This document shows positions 12,261 to 24,374 of a stretch of 64,000 bases of DNA, piece after piece. How positions within the stretch are numbered: the first letter of the stretch is position 1; each line of letters starts with the position of its first letter. The DNA is taken from NCBI RefSeq assembly GCF_051014685.1, contig NC_135058.1, forward strand, positions 7,974,811 to 8,038,810, read 5' to 3'. Origin of the DNA: Ptiloglossa arizonensis. Its lineage: Eukaryota > Arthropoda > Insecta > Hymenoptera > Colletidae. The translations under genes and the position numbers were made by a program. The notes beneath the pieces were generated by a model that saw nothing but the letters and a program-made list of their open reading frames with translations, was not told where the DNA came from and did no database searches.

Positions 12261-13345
12261 TAATTTGATTTTATCAGGTGGTAGTCGTAGCTTCGACGAT
12301 TGTTGATGTTCTTCCGATCTGCTACGATCTATGTTAGAAACTGTCGGATAGACCGTGACGTAATCAGCGTTCGGGTTACTTCGGGTTAGTTCGTGTTTTC
12401 AGAGGGCAGACGCACCTTGGCAGCCAACGCAAACGTACCGTACGTTTAAAATAATCGTATCTCTGTCTCGACGTTTTGAAAACGTATCGAGAAGATACAA
12501 GTAAGATAAAAGCGAATGGAAATACACACCGTGATATTAATTCACGTATAATTGCTTTCGTAAAGTTGTTTTGAAGTATTTTATGAAAAATAACGTCGCG
12601 TCGAACGGGACGACGTTTCCAACGGTCTCCCCACCGCTCCACTTTCCCCACTCCCTACCTCGTCACGTGATCCGAACACCAGTGACGTCACGATCCGTCC
12701 GGCAGTATCCCGACTCGGACTAGAAACGCGGGAAACTATACGGTCCGTGTAAAGGAGGCTTTACATCGGGCCGTGGAAGGGATAAATGGAACGCAGAGCG
12801 GAACAACGCAACGTTGGTCTTCTTTCCACTTCCTTCGTCCGTGTTCCCTTTCATTTTGTCCCGCCTTTTGCTCCGACGTACTCCCCGGAATTGAAGACAC
12901 ATAACGCCCGTGTGTGCTTATACGTTCCGACGGATAATCCCGCTTACCGCCCCCGCCCACCCGCTGTTATCCGGAACTCGGACGCCGCGGACTGCACCTG
13001 CCTGAGAAGCATCTGTCCCGGAAACGAATTAAAATAAATCACCGGGAGATAAGAGCCGACTGCGCGATACGCTGGCTGGGTTAAAAATCTTGCGATCTGG
13101 CCGGCGTTGCTCTGCGAAGGGTACTTTATAGTCGCAGATGGCGGAGATTTACGGCGCGGCATAAACCACCGCTGCCGCCTCGCGTGCCGTAACACGTGTC
13201 GAATTTTCAGGGACGTTAGGATCGAGCTGATAACCGCCGGCACCCGGTGTTTCGTAATCTTCAACAGGTCGATGACCCTGCTTTTACCGAATGTGCGTTT
13301 CTCCGTATTTTTTTACGCCGAATCTACACGGTAGGGAAAATCTGG
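12261..13345. other. Gene-less, partly GC-rich sequence
   Basis: The region 12590-13260 is rich in GC and CpG, and has overlapping frames on both strands without recognisable protein similarity. I see no gene or repeat. A regulatory or promoter role cannot be judged from sequence alone. Confidence 0.5.
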
Positions 13346-13350
13346 GTAGT

Positions 13351-13625
13351 TGATTTTAATTATTTCTCGGGAAGGGATTGTTCGGCTTCGTTCGCGCGCG
13401 TAGGGCTTTAGCTCGTTATTTTTTTTACGAGTCTAGAGGGTTAAACGCGTGTGATTAATTTTAAGTATTTTTGAGAAATAGATCATTCGGCTACGTTCGC
13501 GATCACAGGACTTCGACTCGTAATTTTTTACACGGGATCCAGAGGGTTATGTCCGGGTGATTAATTTTAAGTATTTTTGAGAAAGGACTGTTCCTTTCGT
13601 AGTCGTAGGACTTTAGCTCGCACTT
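13351..13625. repeat. Diverged tandem repeat, period about 101-106 bp, three copies
   Basis: TGATTTTAAT at 13351 is matched by TGATTAATTTTAAGTATTTT at 13452 and again at 13558. Each unit then carries TTGAGAAA-like sequence, a TTCGGCT..GTTCGCG block, a GGACTTTAGCTCG block and a TCTAGAGGGTTA block. The third unit is truncated after GGACTTTAGCTCG. No coding function is visible. Confidence 0.88.
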
Positions 13626-15819
13626 AACACCGTTGCGTACTTAGTGTCTTTTTTCGATACACTTTGTTTTCGTGATATATCGTATTCTTGCAATTGAAGT
13701 TATTGTAATATATGCAACTGGATGGGAATTTATTTTCCTAGACCTTGGTTTAGAGAGATAAAAATTTATGTTTCGTACGTTAGGGAATTGACGTATTTGA
13801 GCCAAAGACTTTGGTTGTACAGTCGAAGAGAAGAACACTTTAAGGAAATTTCAGATTCTTTGGGCGGAAGGTCGAAGACTGATTAAAATTGCAGATCAGT
13901 GTACTCGATGGAAGTAGCAACTCAGCTGAATTTTTCCTAGTTGCTAGTCACTCGACAAATTAGTTCGCCGATTGTAGCGGGGAAATTATTCGTCGCGTTT
14001 TATCGTCCACTTTACCGTCATTCTTGCAAAAATATCGCGACCTGTTAGAATTTTAGATTTTAGTACTATCGCGGAGAAGTAACGATTTTTCTTTCTTTCG
14101 ATAAACTTATCTATCTCGTACGCTCGCGTTTCGATCCCGAAGGAAACAAGGTCGCGGTGTCTTTGAGATAACGCAACGAGTAAACAGTGAACGTCAGACA
14201 CGTTGGATCAACTTTTAAATCGCTCGTCCCGAGATTTAGATTTCAATTTAGATTCCGCCCGTTGAATTTCGGTATTATTAAAGATCGCGTAGAATTCGTG
14301 GAGTGTACAGTCGACGAAATTCGAACGAAACACGAGAACGCGAGCTCGGAACACGAGCCACGATAGTCTCCATGAATAACGTAGCGACTCGATGGTAACT
14401 TCCCCTTTCGCAAAATCGTTTCGGTATACACGGCGTTCAGAAATTCATTGATACGAACATTGTGCAAACACTCACCGAAATAAACAAAAAAAAAAAACGA
14501 TTAAGTAAACACGGAGAACGAAAATCAACAGTTTTCGAATTAGAAAAAGAAATTCTTTTATTTTCAAGGGGTATCCGGTACGTTTTTCCACCCCTTTAAA
14601 TTAATAACTCGATATCTTCGTCGAAACGTGAACCTAAACGTACCAGATTCTTCCTCTATTCCTTGACAACGATCCAACGATAATACGACGATACAAACGG
14701 AAAATTCGAATTCCTAACCTATAATGTTCCTAACCTACAGTTCTGGATATACGATTCCCCCGCATCGTAAAGTAAAAATTAACGTAGAATAAAAATACGG
14801 TACCTTGTAAAATCCTCATTACTCGTTGAACACGGTTCACGTTTCTCGGGTTTATTTTCCCGAGTATACACACGCTGGCAAGTTTGCACCAGCTGCAAAC
14901 AGTTCGTATACGCGGTACCTCTACCGTCCAACTTTACATCAGTTTGGATCGCGCGCAACCAAATTAACCGAGCACCGAGACGCGCGACTGTAGATCACGT
15001 TTACGTTACAATTACTACTTGATTTTCGCTATTCGCGATCTCCTCGAACTGCGAGCCGTTCTGTGAACCACTCAGACGACCCACTTCGTCGTCAAACCTT
15101 GCGAAACGTGCAAAAACGTGGTTGTTTGATAGCCAACCTGTGACTCGTTTCGACGAAATTTCCTCAGAAAGGAGCAGAGAGGGTGAAACATTCGAGAAGT
15201 TAAATAACCGAGGGTTACAACCCGACTCTTCGAGCCTCTCCTCGAATCCAGCTTTTCCATCTCCGATGCGTAACGTTGTAACGATTACAAGGACTCGACC
15301 GATTGATTGGAAAGTTTGGCGCGGATTCTTCGGTGAATGGTCGCCGAACGCGCAATCAAGAATCCTTTCACATGGATTGATGGACGAGCACTCGATCCTC
15401 CATCGCGTTCGTGTTGTATGCAAATCTGCACTTGATTATTTCGATTCATCGCCGTCAGGGATTCTTCCCGGGACCGATGACAAATCGTGAGCCGGAAAGC
15501 GAGTTTGTAATTTATGCCGGTTGTCCCGACGAAATTGTTCGACGAGGCTCCGACGAAACGATCCCGATCCGCGTACCCAGGAGGGAATTTCCACGATCCA
15601 TCGAGCCGGGTTAATGCGCGCGAACGATAACATTACCTTGGAACGCGACGATGTTGCTCGAACGACGGTGATTTAACTTTCAACGCTTAGTTCTCTTTTC
15701 GAAAGTCGTGGAGTAAAATCGAAAACGTTCGTGATTTCAACGCGTGGGTATCGGATGAGCGATGAATCGAAATCGGTAACGATGTATCCGAGGACCCGAT
15801 AACAGCTGTACAAAGTGGC
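13626..15819. other. Gene-less stretch
   Basis: I see nothing supportable as a gene or repeat. A run of 13 A lies near 14489. The frame at 15001-15423 on the minus strand and those at 15122-15614 on the plus strand overlap and have no recognisable domains. Confidence 0.5.
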
Positions 15820-15968
15820 TCGTAAGTCGTGGTACAAATAGAATCGAGGAGATTCGGTGATTCGTGATAAAATGTAAATCGAGAGTAATGAAATTCCATA
15901 GTAGGCTTCGTTTTCGAGAGATATGTATTTGAAGATACAATTCGTACCGTTACTTACGGACCACCTTG
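15820..15968 (-). repeat. Copy A of a dispersed repeat with a shared ISLEN-type translation
   Basis: Read on the minus strand, the copy begins with CAAGGTGGTCCGTAAGTAAC directly inside a TA at 15969-15970, which looks like a transposon terminus. It then translates through a frame containing GTNCIFKYISLENEA and RITESPRFYLYH. The same peptide signature appears in two more copies near 22180-22535. DNA identity between copies is highest over the stretch encoding ISLEN. I do not recognise a protein family. A non-coding transposon in which this frame happens to stay open is as likely as decayed coding sequence. Confidence 0.7.
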
Positions 15969-15970
15969 TA

Positions 15971-18585
15971 TAAACGAAGAACGAATACGTTGCAGTTACA
16001 CAACTTTGTATATTTTGAAGGTTAGACGCTTTTGAGAGGGTTTCGTGACTTTTCAACGAGTCGTTATATATGAAAATGATATATGTATGATGTATAAATG
16101 AAACAATTAAATCGTATGAAATTACACATTAGGATATGTCGCTTTCGTTTCCGTATAAATTCCCACTCTCGAGCGAGAGAAGGGAGAAACGAATATACAT
16201 CGAGAGCGAGAGAGATGGAGGATCGTCTAGCGAGACTCGCATTATATGCTTTCGATAACCGGAACTTCGAGACGTTGTTGAGTGAACATTTTTATATTAT
16301 TGCGTCTCTACGATAGTGGTAACTATCGAGAATGTTGGAGTCCAGGGTAGAAAAAATTCCAGCGAGTTGAATATTTATCGAGTTCGAGAGCAACGAAAGC
16401 TCGGTACGTTCCTCGTCCATTAGTTTTGGTAAATTGAAACGATCGAGAAGTTCCGATGGTTTCAGCAGTTCCGAAGTCACACGAGCCACGGACTGGCTCC
16501 GATGGCGTTCGAATTACGGAGATCGGGTTCTATTTTCGTGTTTGTGCCGGTAAATATTATTTAGCGAAACTGGTAATATTAATCGAAGAAACAAAATCGG
16601 AGCTTACCGCTCGTTAACGCGTCAAACATCATTTCTCTATACTTGAGAGAACGTCTCCGGTACTTTTTCGAACCGTAGTATAAAAAATTGAAATATTCGA
16701 TAACTTGTCGATGTACCCAAAGAACAATTATTGCTCACGTTTTAAAAAATTCCCCTCTTGGGAACAAACATTCACCAAAACAGTTTACCTTCACGTATTT
16801 CGCAATATCTTCATGTTTATTCATCGTAATTATTAACAACCGTCGCAGGATCATAGTTTAAACAATTGTTAACGATACCCTAGTGTAAATAATGGCTCAA
16901 GAGAAACGTTGTAACTTTGGACCGTCCCCAAGGACCACCTTGACGTTTAGACGTATTAACTAACCATCTAAGCGCGATTCGTCGAGAAAGTATCTCGCGA
17001 TAAGTTGCGGGTTAAACGTAACCATTGCAACCTTAAAAGAATGGTAGAGCTTTCAAAGATGCTGGCTCCAGGGTTATCGCGGTCTTGTAACGCAAATCGC
17101 TATGTTTACCTATGGAAATTGTAAATTGCACCGTAGCGAGGAACACGATGCAGTTTGGGCGAAGAAGATGGTAACGCGCCCGGTAAATTTCTATCGTGCA
17201 AGATAAACGTACAAGCTACCGGTAGGGGTGGGATCCTCGTGTGTGTTTCCAACCGGACGTCCATTTCAATTTGACGGCATATTCAGCGAGCCTGTGCTGC
17301 GCAAATGGATCGTTTCCTTTATAGTATCGCGCGACTGATTCTGCAATTTTCAGTCGGTTTAGCGGCCAGCCGATCTCGTACTACGGATAGATTCGATCCG
17401 CCGGTTTCTGTATCGACGCGTCAGTGGTTTTCGACGACGACACCGGACATTGATGGACGTTTCGAAACTAATGTCGAACGTTCGTAGCGTCCCGCAAGAT
17501 CCAGAGAATTAATACTAGAATTAATTCGTTGGTGAATTCGAGTGAGCCGTTCAAGCGACTTGCTCGGTGAAAATTGCAAAGATTCGCGGGATGTTTCGCA
17601 AACCGTGTGCGAGCGTTTGAACTATTTTGGATAATGGGGCATGTGAAGAATGTGGTTTCAAAATACTATACGCGTGTGTGGGGAATTTAGGACGAGTGCA
17701 ACGAGAACGAAGAGACGGTAAATAACGTTACAATACTCGTTATCGATTCTTTTTGTTTTATTCGTTTGAAATATATCGTCGACTCTACATCCTCGCAATA
17801 TCCATATCTGCAGATTTGTAGAGATTGTTGAGAAATTTGAAATGTTGTTCTATATTCGATAGCAAGAGGTCTTCATTTTTTTTTTTTTTTTGTAGAAGCA
17901 AGTTTTCTACTTAAAATTACATTTGCGAGAAGAAAATGCAGCTACGAGCAGATGTTTCTTTAAATAAATGCTTTTAAAAGCTCGATAAAGCTAACTACGG
18001 TTTCTTCGTTAATCTTGTAACAGAGACTGTTTTACCGTTGGGAATAACCGTAACTCGGTTAGCAATTCGAGAATATTTTATGATTTGCTTGAAAGAAGGT
18101 ATGGAACCTTTTGCGTTTAAAACTGCTTGGAAATGTATGGATAAACGTCACTTTGAAAATAGGAACGATTAGTTATGGATCACAGACAGCGGAAATTGTA
18201 TCCTTGAGTAAATAATTCGCGCGATTGGGAACGTAACCGATTTACGAAATACTATAATCGCGATTACAATCCCGGAAAAAACGTAGACTACGTTGAGAAT
18301 CGCGTTAAATTTGCAACGATGACGACACAGAATTCTCGAAAGGAGTACGTTTACCTGCAAATACAGAATTACACGGAGTTTAACCACGGATACCTTTGCC
18401 CTTTTACCTTTTCATAATTCTCGTCGCGCGACAGGAACACCGACACATGCTTTGCATGCACTATTCACTTATTTAAAATACAAATCCACTGTGAAAATAC
18501 AGTTGTTGTTAAGGTAGAGAACGAGTGTCGCGCATTTATTAAATTTTCAAGAGCTCGAAACCGACGTACATAGGGGGATTCGGAA
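15971..18585. other. Gene-less stretch
   Basis: I see no gene. A homopolymer of about 17 T lies near 17876-17892. The remaining sequence looks unique with scattered short open frames on both strands. Confidence 0.5.
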
Positions 18586-18589
18586 ATTA

Positions 18590-18722
18590 CCTGTTCATAC
18601 TTCAGAGAGGCGAATCCACGTATTAAAACCAGTAAAAAATGTTTATGCTGCAGAGTATGTTTATACCGAATTACGTTCATACTTCAGAGAGGCGAATCTA
18701 CGTATTGAAACGAGTAAAAAAA
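18590..18722. repeat. Two-copy tandem duplication, 82-bp period
   Basis: GTTCATACTTCAGAGAGGCG at about 18593 recurs at 18675. Both copies continue through AATCYACGTATTRAAACSAGT to AAAAAATG with only a few differences. The sequence between them is not repeated further. No coding function is apparent. Confidence 0.88.
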
Positions 18723-20428
18723 TGTCCTGTCAACGTATACCGTATACATCTCAGTTTTTGAGTCGTGGACGATCGAAGAAAATTTTAAAAAAAGATTCGG
18801 TACTATGTTACAAACGAATGAGGAATTTTTACTTATTGTTAGCTGCAAGCCTTCGAATACCAATCGAATCATTTGACCCGACACGATTCTCAATGTCTTC
18901 CAAAGGTCAATTTTTCAACTCGGCACAGTATATTATCGGTTTCCGTTAAATACACGGTAGATTTTTAACGATCCTGAAATAAAAATATCGAAGCACGAAA
19001 GAGACACTTGGAACATTTTCTTCGATCACCGATAATTCGAAAACCAAGGTATCTAGAACACGAGACATTTTTCCTCATCTTGATGTCATTCCCTGAGATA
19101 CGGACACGAGCCATTTTTCGAACTCTGCACTTCATTTGTCGGAGCAATTAGTGGCGCCAGTAATCTTTGCACACGAAGGTTTTGGGTTACTTAAGGTAGT
19201 TCCATTTTCCATTTTTATCGACAAGTTGGAAGGTTTCAGATTTTATTCGAAACGATAAAACAATGGACGGTGGAAGACCCACGCAATCGTTTTTCAAATT
19301 CAGCTCTTCGTTTTACCGCGATGATCGTTGGTCTCGGTTAACCAGCTCCGTGTCTCTTGGACACTTCTAACTCTGATATTCATCGACAAGTTACAAGACT
19401 TTTGGACCCTGTTTGAAATGATTCGATCGTTCGAAAAAATGATACCGTACTTCGAACAGCCATTGGCCGGGTCAAAACTCGATGGTTCGTCTCCCGTGAA
19501 ATTGTACGGGTCTTCGTCTCGGTGCCAATGTTTTTTTACATTCTTTGACTCGGTTGGCTCCGACTTCCCGTCTGGAAGAAAAATCCGCGCTAAAGAGAGA
19601 TTAATAGACGCGTCGACGACCCTCCGATGACCCCCCGGGCCTCCAACGAAGATAGACGTCGAATGGACCTATAATTGTCTCCCCGGGTGATTGATTCCGT
19701 TTTAAGTGGAACGGTTGCGGGCCGCATCGTCGGCCACGAATACGGGGAAACGTCGTCGGGGTTATTTCGGCTTAAACGAATGGCTAAAAAAAAAAAGAAA
19801 GAAGAAGAAAAGAAAAAAAAAAGAGAAAAAAGAATCGTCGGACGATGCGCCTGGCCGGTTACGCCGTCACGGAATTCAATCGGGCGGCAGATTTCCAATC
19901 TCCTCGTATTAAAATAAACAGCGAACGGTATAATTTGTTCGCCGGCGTCCGCGCGGTGAACAAAGGCGACCGCGAGCCAGGAAAGAAAGGAGAACGAAAA
20001 ACGTCCGCCGAAATCAAAAGTAAATGTTTACACTGTTAATTACTTCGGCGGTAGTTCAAACGCGGGAAACAATTATTCGACTGCCGATTGAAATTCTGTG
20101 GCCTTAGCCGAAAGGTAATTAACTTTTAATTGAGAAAGTTCAACGGGCTAACCAATCCCCACCGCCTCCGTCACCACGGATCGCTTCTTGTCCGTTCCGA
20201 CCGCACTGGCCCCACGTACCCCACCGCCACCCGGTTCCTCCTTTGCCCCTTTTTCCACCGTTTCTTGCCAAGACAGGCTTTGCTTCTCCTGCCACTCAAC
20301 TTGTCTAAACGTCCGATCGAGACGTCGAAGAGAATCCGCGCTTATCGAGAGATTATTTACGCGTCCGTGGCCCCTCTTCTTTCGTCGCGCGGGCCCCCCT
20401 TCGCCGTACCCCGGCTACTTTTCTCACA
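18723..20428. other. Gene-less stretch with a purine tract
   Basis: No gene is supported. An almost pure A/G tract runs from 19786 to 19833 and gives lysine-rich spurious frames. The part from about 20140 to 20428 is C-rich on the plus strand and gives proline-rich spurious frames. Confidence 0.5.
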
Positions 20429-20486
20429 GTTGCTCCCCGTTGCTCCCCGTTGCTCCCCGTTGCTCCCCGTTGCTCCGCGTTGCTCC
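20429..20486. repeat. 10-bp minisatellite, about six copies of GTTGCTCCCC
   Basis: Units of GTTGCTCCCC follow one another from 20429. The last copies carry substitutions (GTTGCTCCGC, GTTGCTCCGT). The array lies in a C-rich segment and translates to repetitive frames that I do not regard as genes. Confidence 0.95.
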
Positions 20487-21344
20487 GTCTCGCCCGGCGG
20501 CGTGGCCGTAATATATTATTCAGCCGCGAAACGACCAACGCCCGCTTACCCGAGGTTAGAAACGAAGGTCTAATTTATTTAAAACTCGAGATTCTTCTTC
20601 GGCCGAAAGCGGAACTTCCCCGGGCGTAGCGAAGTTTATTTCCCCCAGGACGCGCGCCACCGCCCTCCACCGGCCCCCACCCCTCTCCAGCTTCCCTTGC
20701 CTTGTGTATCGCATGGCTTACAAACGCTATGGAATTTGATAAACTGCACGACGAGAGTGTAAGACCGTATTAACGCGGGAATATACACGCCGGGTGGGAT
20801 GATTTAGCGCCACTTACGTTAAGTTTCAGTTTATGGTAACCAGAAGCGGATAATTTGGCGTACCCGGGAACTTGATTTCTGGGTGAAGGGGGGATTTCAC
20901 TCCCAAGACTTGGACGAAGTCGATGCTCGTCCCTCTACGTGTTCACCGCGGATCGATTATTTAAGGGATACCGGAACGTTTCGCAACGCGAGTAACGCGT
21001 TCTACGCGATACCGTGGTGTCACCCCGACGATACCCTGTAGTTTCGAAACTTTAATTCGTCGTGTCGTAATTACAATAAATGGTAATCTCGCGCACTATG
21101 CGATATATTGTATTACGGTCTTACCCCGTGTCGTTCGGAGTGACAGCTGTTCGACGATTTCTACGGAGTAGCTCGCTCTTAATTCGATCGGCTCGACGCG
21201 CACACGACGTTGAGGGAGAGCCGACGTCAACGTGAAATATTGCATTCATCGATGCGCGGTTCATCGAATTAAGCGAATTTCTTTGGAAATTGTTACCCCT
21301 CCTCAGTCGAGAAACTAAACGCGAACGTTCCATGGAGAGTGATT
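20487..21344. other. Gene-less stretch
   Basis: I see no gene or clear repeat. The first 200 bases are GC-rich. Confidence 0.5.
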
Positions 21345-21990
21345 CGGAAATATATTCTTCCGCGATGTTTTCTACAGTATTTTTCCCGATGATTAAACAG
21401 TTTTGTAGAGAAGAAGAAGGCTTGGATTGGTATTCACGATACTCGAGATCTCGGAATCTGTAGAAAGGAAGTCTAGAGCAAAATGAGGAGCAGAGTTCGG
21501 AGAATATCTCTGTAAGATATCTTCTACGGTTTATTATTTCTTTCTCGGCGATTAAACAGTTCTCTAGAGAAGAAGGCAATCTTGGATTAGAATCCACGAT
21601 ACTCGGGATCTCGGAATCTGTACAAACGAAGTCTAGAGCAAAATGAGGAGCAGTGTTCGGAAAATGATATCTCTGTGAGATATCTTCTACGGTTTATCGT
21701 TTCTTTTTCGGCGATTAAACGGCTCTCTAGGGAAGAAAACGGTCTTGGATTCGCGATATTCGAGATCTCGGAATCTGTATAAATGGAATTTAAAGCCTGG
21801 TAACTTATCGATGAAAATGCTATGCAGGAATTTTACATTGAAAGATTACCGGCGCCACTGGACCGGCGCCGCTTGACTTGCACCACTAATCATCGTGTCA
21901 GCAAAATGAAGAACAGAGCTACCTTTTGGCATCTTCCGTGAAATTTAAACAAGCGTTGTTAAGAGTTTCTCCGCGAAAACAACACCAAAG
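21345..21990. repeat. Tandem repeat, period about 160 bp, three units plus a decayed fourth
   Basis: GATTAAACAG-like anchors occur at 21391, 21550 and 21713, giving periods of 159 and 163 bp. Each unit also carries CTCTAGAGAAGAA-like sequence, CTTGGATT, a GATCTCGGAATCTGTA block and GTCTAGAGCAAAATGAGGAG. The last block is at about 21472 and 21632, and reappears as GCAAAATGAAGAACAGAGCT at 21901 after an unrelated insert of roughly 100 bases. The minus-strand frame at 21121-21597 only reads through the units and is not regarded as a gene. Confidence 0.88.
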
Positions 21991-22179
21991 GCAAGCTATG
22001 AATTTCACGATCTTCGTACAAAGACAATGCACATAATACACATAAAAAAGACCAAATTTTCATAAATGGCAGTAGAAAACTCCGAGTACAAAAAACAAAA
22101 CAGGAGATACTTTACATAGCGCAAATACTCCGATTTACTTAGATAAAACGGAGTTTGGAATCGTCGAGTCGATTTCTCG

Positions 22180-22310
22180 ATTACGCGATCGATACAGAGT
22201 CAAGATTCCATGACTGAAAATGAAACAAAAATAAGACCAATAAAGAATGACAAAATCGGAGATTTCGTTTTCGAGAGAAATGCATTCGAAAATCACTTTG
22301 GTACACGTGC
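22180..22310 (-). repeat. Copy B of the ISLEN-type dispersed repeat
   Basis: On the minus strand this translates to VIFECISLENEISD followed by a diverged, Phe-rich tail. It matches copy A at 15820-15968 at DNA level over TTCGTTTTCGAGAGA and its surroundings. It faces copy C head to head across about 80 bases. Confidence 0.7.
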
Positions 22311-22389
22311 ACATACCGATGATTGATGTTACGAATTCCACAACAGACGTTTAAAGTATTTTTCGCCCACGTTAACAACGTACTATCCT

Positions 22390-22535
22390 ACGCGACGATT
22401 TTCAAACTCATTTCTCTCGAGAACAAAGCTTCCGATACAATTTCCCCATTCTTTACTTTCCTCTTATTACAAATCGCAGAATCTCCACAATACCGATACG
22501 TACCACAAATTTTTGATCCACGGTATACACGCTCG
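22390..22535 (+). repeat. Copy C of the ISLEN-type dispersed repeat, inverted relative to copy B
   Basis: On the plus strand this translates to ATIFKLISLENKASDTIS and then LLLQIAESPQYRYVPQ, closely parallel to copy A (CIFKYISLENEAYYGIS, RITESPRFYLYH). Copies B and C together form an inverted structure spanning about 355 bp. They could be the two ends of a single palindromic transposon or independent insertions. Confidence 0.72.
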
Positions 22536-23985
22536 CTCAACCGTCAACCGCGATGAGCTTCCGCGCGCATTTCAATCCACAGAGAAGCTATCTCGCGCGT
22601 TTACGTCCGTCCGTGTCCACGTAGAACGCAGACCCCCGGTACACGACGAGAACGAACATCGTCAAGATGCGTTAAATCGAACGTAGGAATTCCACGGAGA
22701 ATGGAGTTCGCGGCGATGGCATAACTCAAGCGGAACTCACGGGCCATCGAGCTGTCTCTTGTAACTCCTCCTTGTCCCATGGTCCAGCAGGAAACCCCCT
22801 TTGGAAACGGACGCGACACGGTATGTAATTCCGGGACACGGCACCGACGACGATCGTTTCGACGTAGGGCTGCGGGGGGGCTACGGTTTAATTGATGACC
22901 ACGGGATCCCGAACGCCTCAATTATAACGCGATTAATTATGCAATCGTCGTGAAAACGACGATTCGCGAGGATATCGGTATCTCCCGTGTATCCAAGGTG
23001 ATCCGCGTCGATCGTACCCACCACTCGGTTCCTTTCCTTCATTTTTTTTTTCTCTTCACCCTCGTACGTTCCGTCTGCCCGTTGGTATTCCCTTCGTTTT
23101 TTCACCGTCGGACGAAAATGGGTCTCGAGAGGAACGTCCCCTTTACGCTTTTTCATCCCGACGAGATTTTTCGGCCTTGGATGGGTTTGTTCCGGGAACG
23201 ACCGGTCGGGCATAAAAAAAGGTGGAAGATTGCGAAATCACGAGGTGCCACGAGCACGGTCTCTACGTGGTCTGGATTCGGGAATCCGAGCCGGGTACCG
23301 AGCGTCTTCCCCTGCTGTCAGTTGCATCGCGGTTGGATGTTGAGCGAATATTTGCGAAGGTTTGGTAAGTGAAATTCTATCTGCGCTACGCGGATGGGCG
23401 GTTTAAGAACGCGCGGTGTAATTTTCCGAGAACCGTGTGTGCGCGGAATGCGCCACGAGGGTTGTAATGCGCGCCGACGGCTCGTTCGTTCCCCGATGCT
23501 TTCCATCCCCTTGTCGGTGGAACGAGAGGGAGGGACGGGGTTAGGGTACACACGCGCACACTGTACCGTTGCGGTTCAAAGCAAATTAGCCTCGGTTACA
23601 GTCCGCGTTGTTCCGATGTGCGCGAAGAATAACTTCGCTGGGGAAACAGGGCGAGACGAAGAGAGAGAGAGAGAGAGAGAGGTACATTCTTTCGCGAGCA
23701 ATACCGTCGGGAGGCAATACCCTAGGAACACAGGGTGTAGACAGGTGACTGGTGACACGAAAGAGATTCTTGGTAAACCGGAAGGTTCTTCCTTCTGTGT
23801 AACGTGATTTTTGCACCGGGAGACCGTGGCTCGGATCTTCCAACGCGTTAGACGCACGGTTTCGGTATTTGGGAAAAATTGAGAACAATTATTTTCGTAT
23901 AATGTGTAGATACTGTATGGGAGGTAAATTAAAATTGAGATAATTGTGTGTAAAAACGCGACAGTGGGTAAGAAAAATAAATATA
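22536..23985. other. Gene-less stretch upstream of the copia insertion
   Basis: No gene is supported. Overlapping frames on both strands (22601-22921, 22881-23213, 22950-23372, 23394-23807, 23576-24088) carry no recognisable motifs. The Ser/Leu run in the 23576-24088 frame is just the GA microsatellite read backwards. Confidence 0.5.
23661..23682. repeat. GA microsatellite
   Basis: About eleven consecutive GA dinucleotides. Confidence 0.97.
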
Positions 23986-23990
23986 GATAT
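23986..23990. other. Target-site duplication, left copy (GATAT)
   Basis: The five bases GATAT immediately precede the 5' LTR, and the same five bases follow the 3' LTR at 26651-26655. A 5-bp duplication is the size typical of Ty1/copia integrases. Confidence 0.92.
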
Positions 23991-24277
23991 TGTTGGAATG
24001 AATGCAACAACGATCTTAAGGATGCCAGATGTCGATTTTTGGGACTGTCTCCGTATTGGCGCGTAAGGGTCGTCCGCCGCGCGGTCAACGGTTTGGCCGT
24101 TTACGTTTTTGTTTTCCCTACCAGTCGAGTTCCAGGTCCAGAGTCACGAAGACATATCACATTGTACTCCTCGAGTCCCTACATTGTATTCTTGTGTGTA
24201 CGGGAACTATACTACTAGATACGCGAGATCCCTGCATATCATAATAAACTACTTATTATAATCTGAACTTTCCAACA
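23991..24277 (+). repeat. 5' LTR of the copia-like element
   Basis: The LTR is 287 bp and is bounded by the inverted termini TGTTGGAA and TTCCAACA, an eight-base perfect palindromic pair with the canonical TG...CA ends. It reads identical to the 3' LTR. A polyadenylation signal AATAAA lies at 24243-24248, near the LTR end. I could not assign a TATA box with confidence. Confidence 0.97.
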
Positions 24278-24291
24278 GGTTATGGGCCCAG
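24278..24291 (+). promoter_or_regulatory. Primer-binding site for half of initiator tRNA-Met
   Basis: GGTTATGGGCCCAG follows the LTR with no gap. It is the exact reverse complement of CUGGGCCCAUAACC, the anticodon arm of eukaryotic initiator tRNA-Met, including its CAU anticodon. It is not complementary to the tRNA 3' end. Priming from an internal tRNA-iMet cleavage point is known for Drosophila copia and yeast Ty5, so this element keeps that mechanism. Confidence 0.93.
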
Positions 24292-24374
24292 GGCTAGTGT
24301 ATAGTGACTAAGGTGTTTATAAAGTCAGTACAAATTTTTTTTGTGTGTGTGATATAAAAGTGAATCAAGTCAAA

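Noticed and set aside
23946..24244. Open frames within the LTRs (for example 26343-26591 and 24029-24244)
   Set aside because: They lie in the LTR, are duplicated only because the LTR is duplicated, and do not resemble known proteins.
24345..24374. Upstream start at GTG 24345 for the copia gag
   Set aside because: GTG is not a normal eukaryotic start. The ATG at 24375 has a good context and is followed by typical copia Gag sequence.
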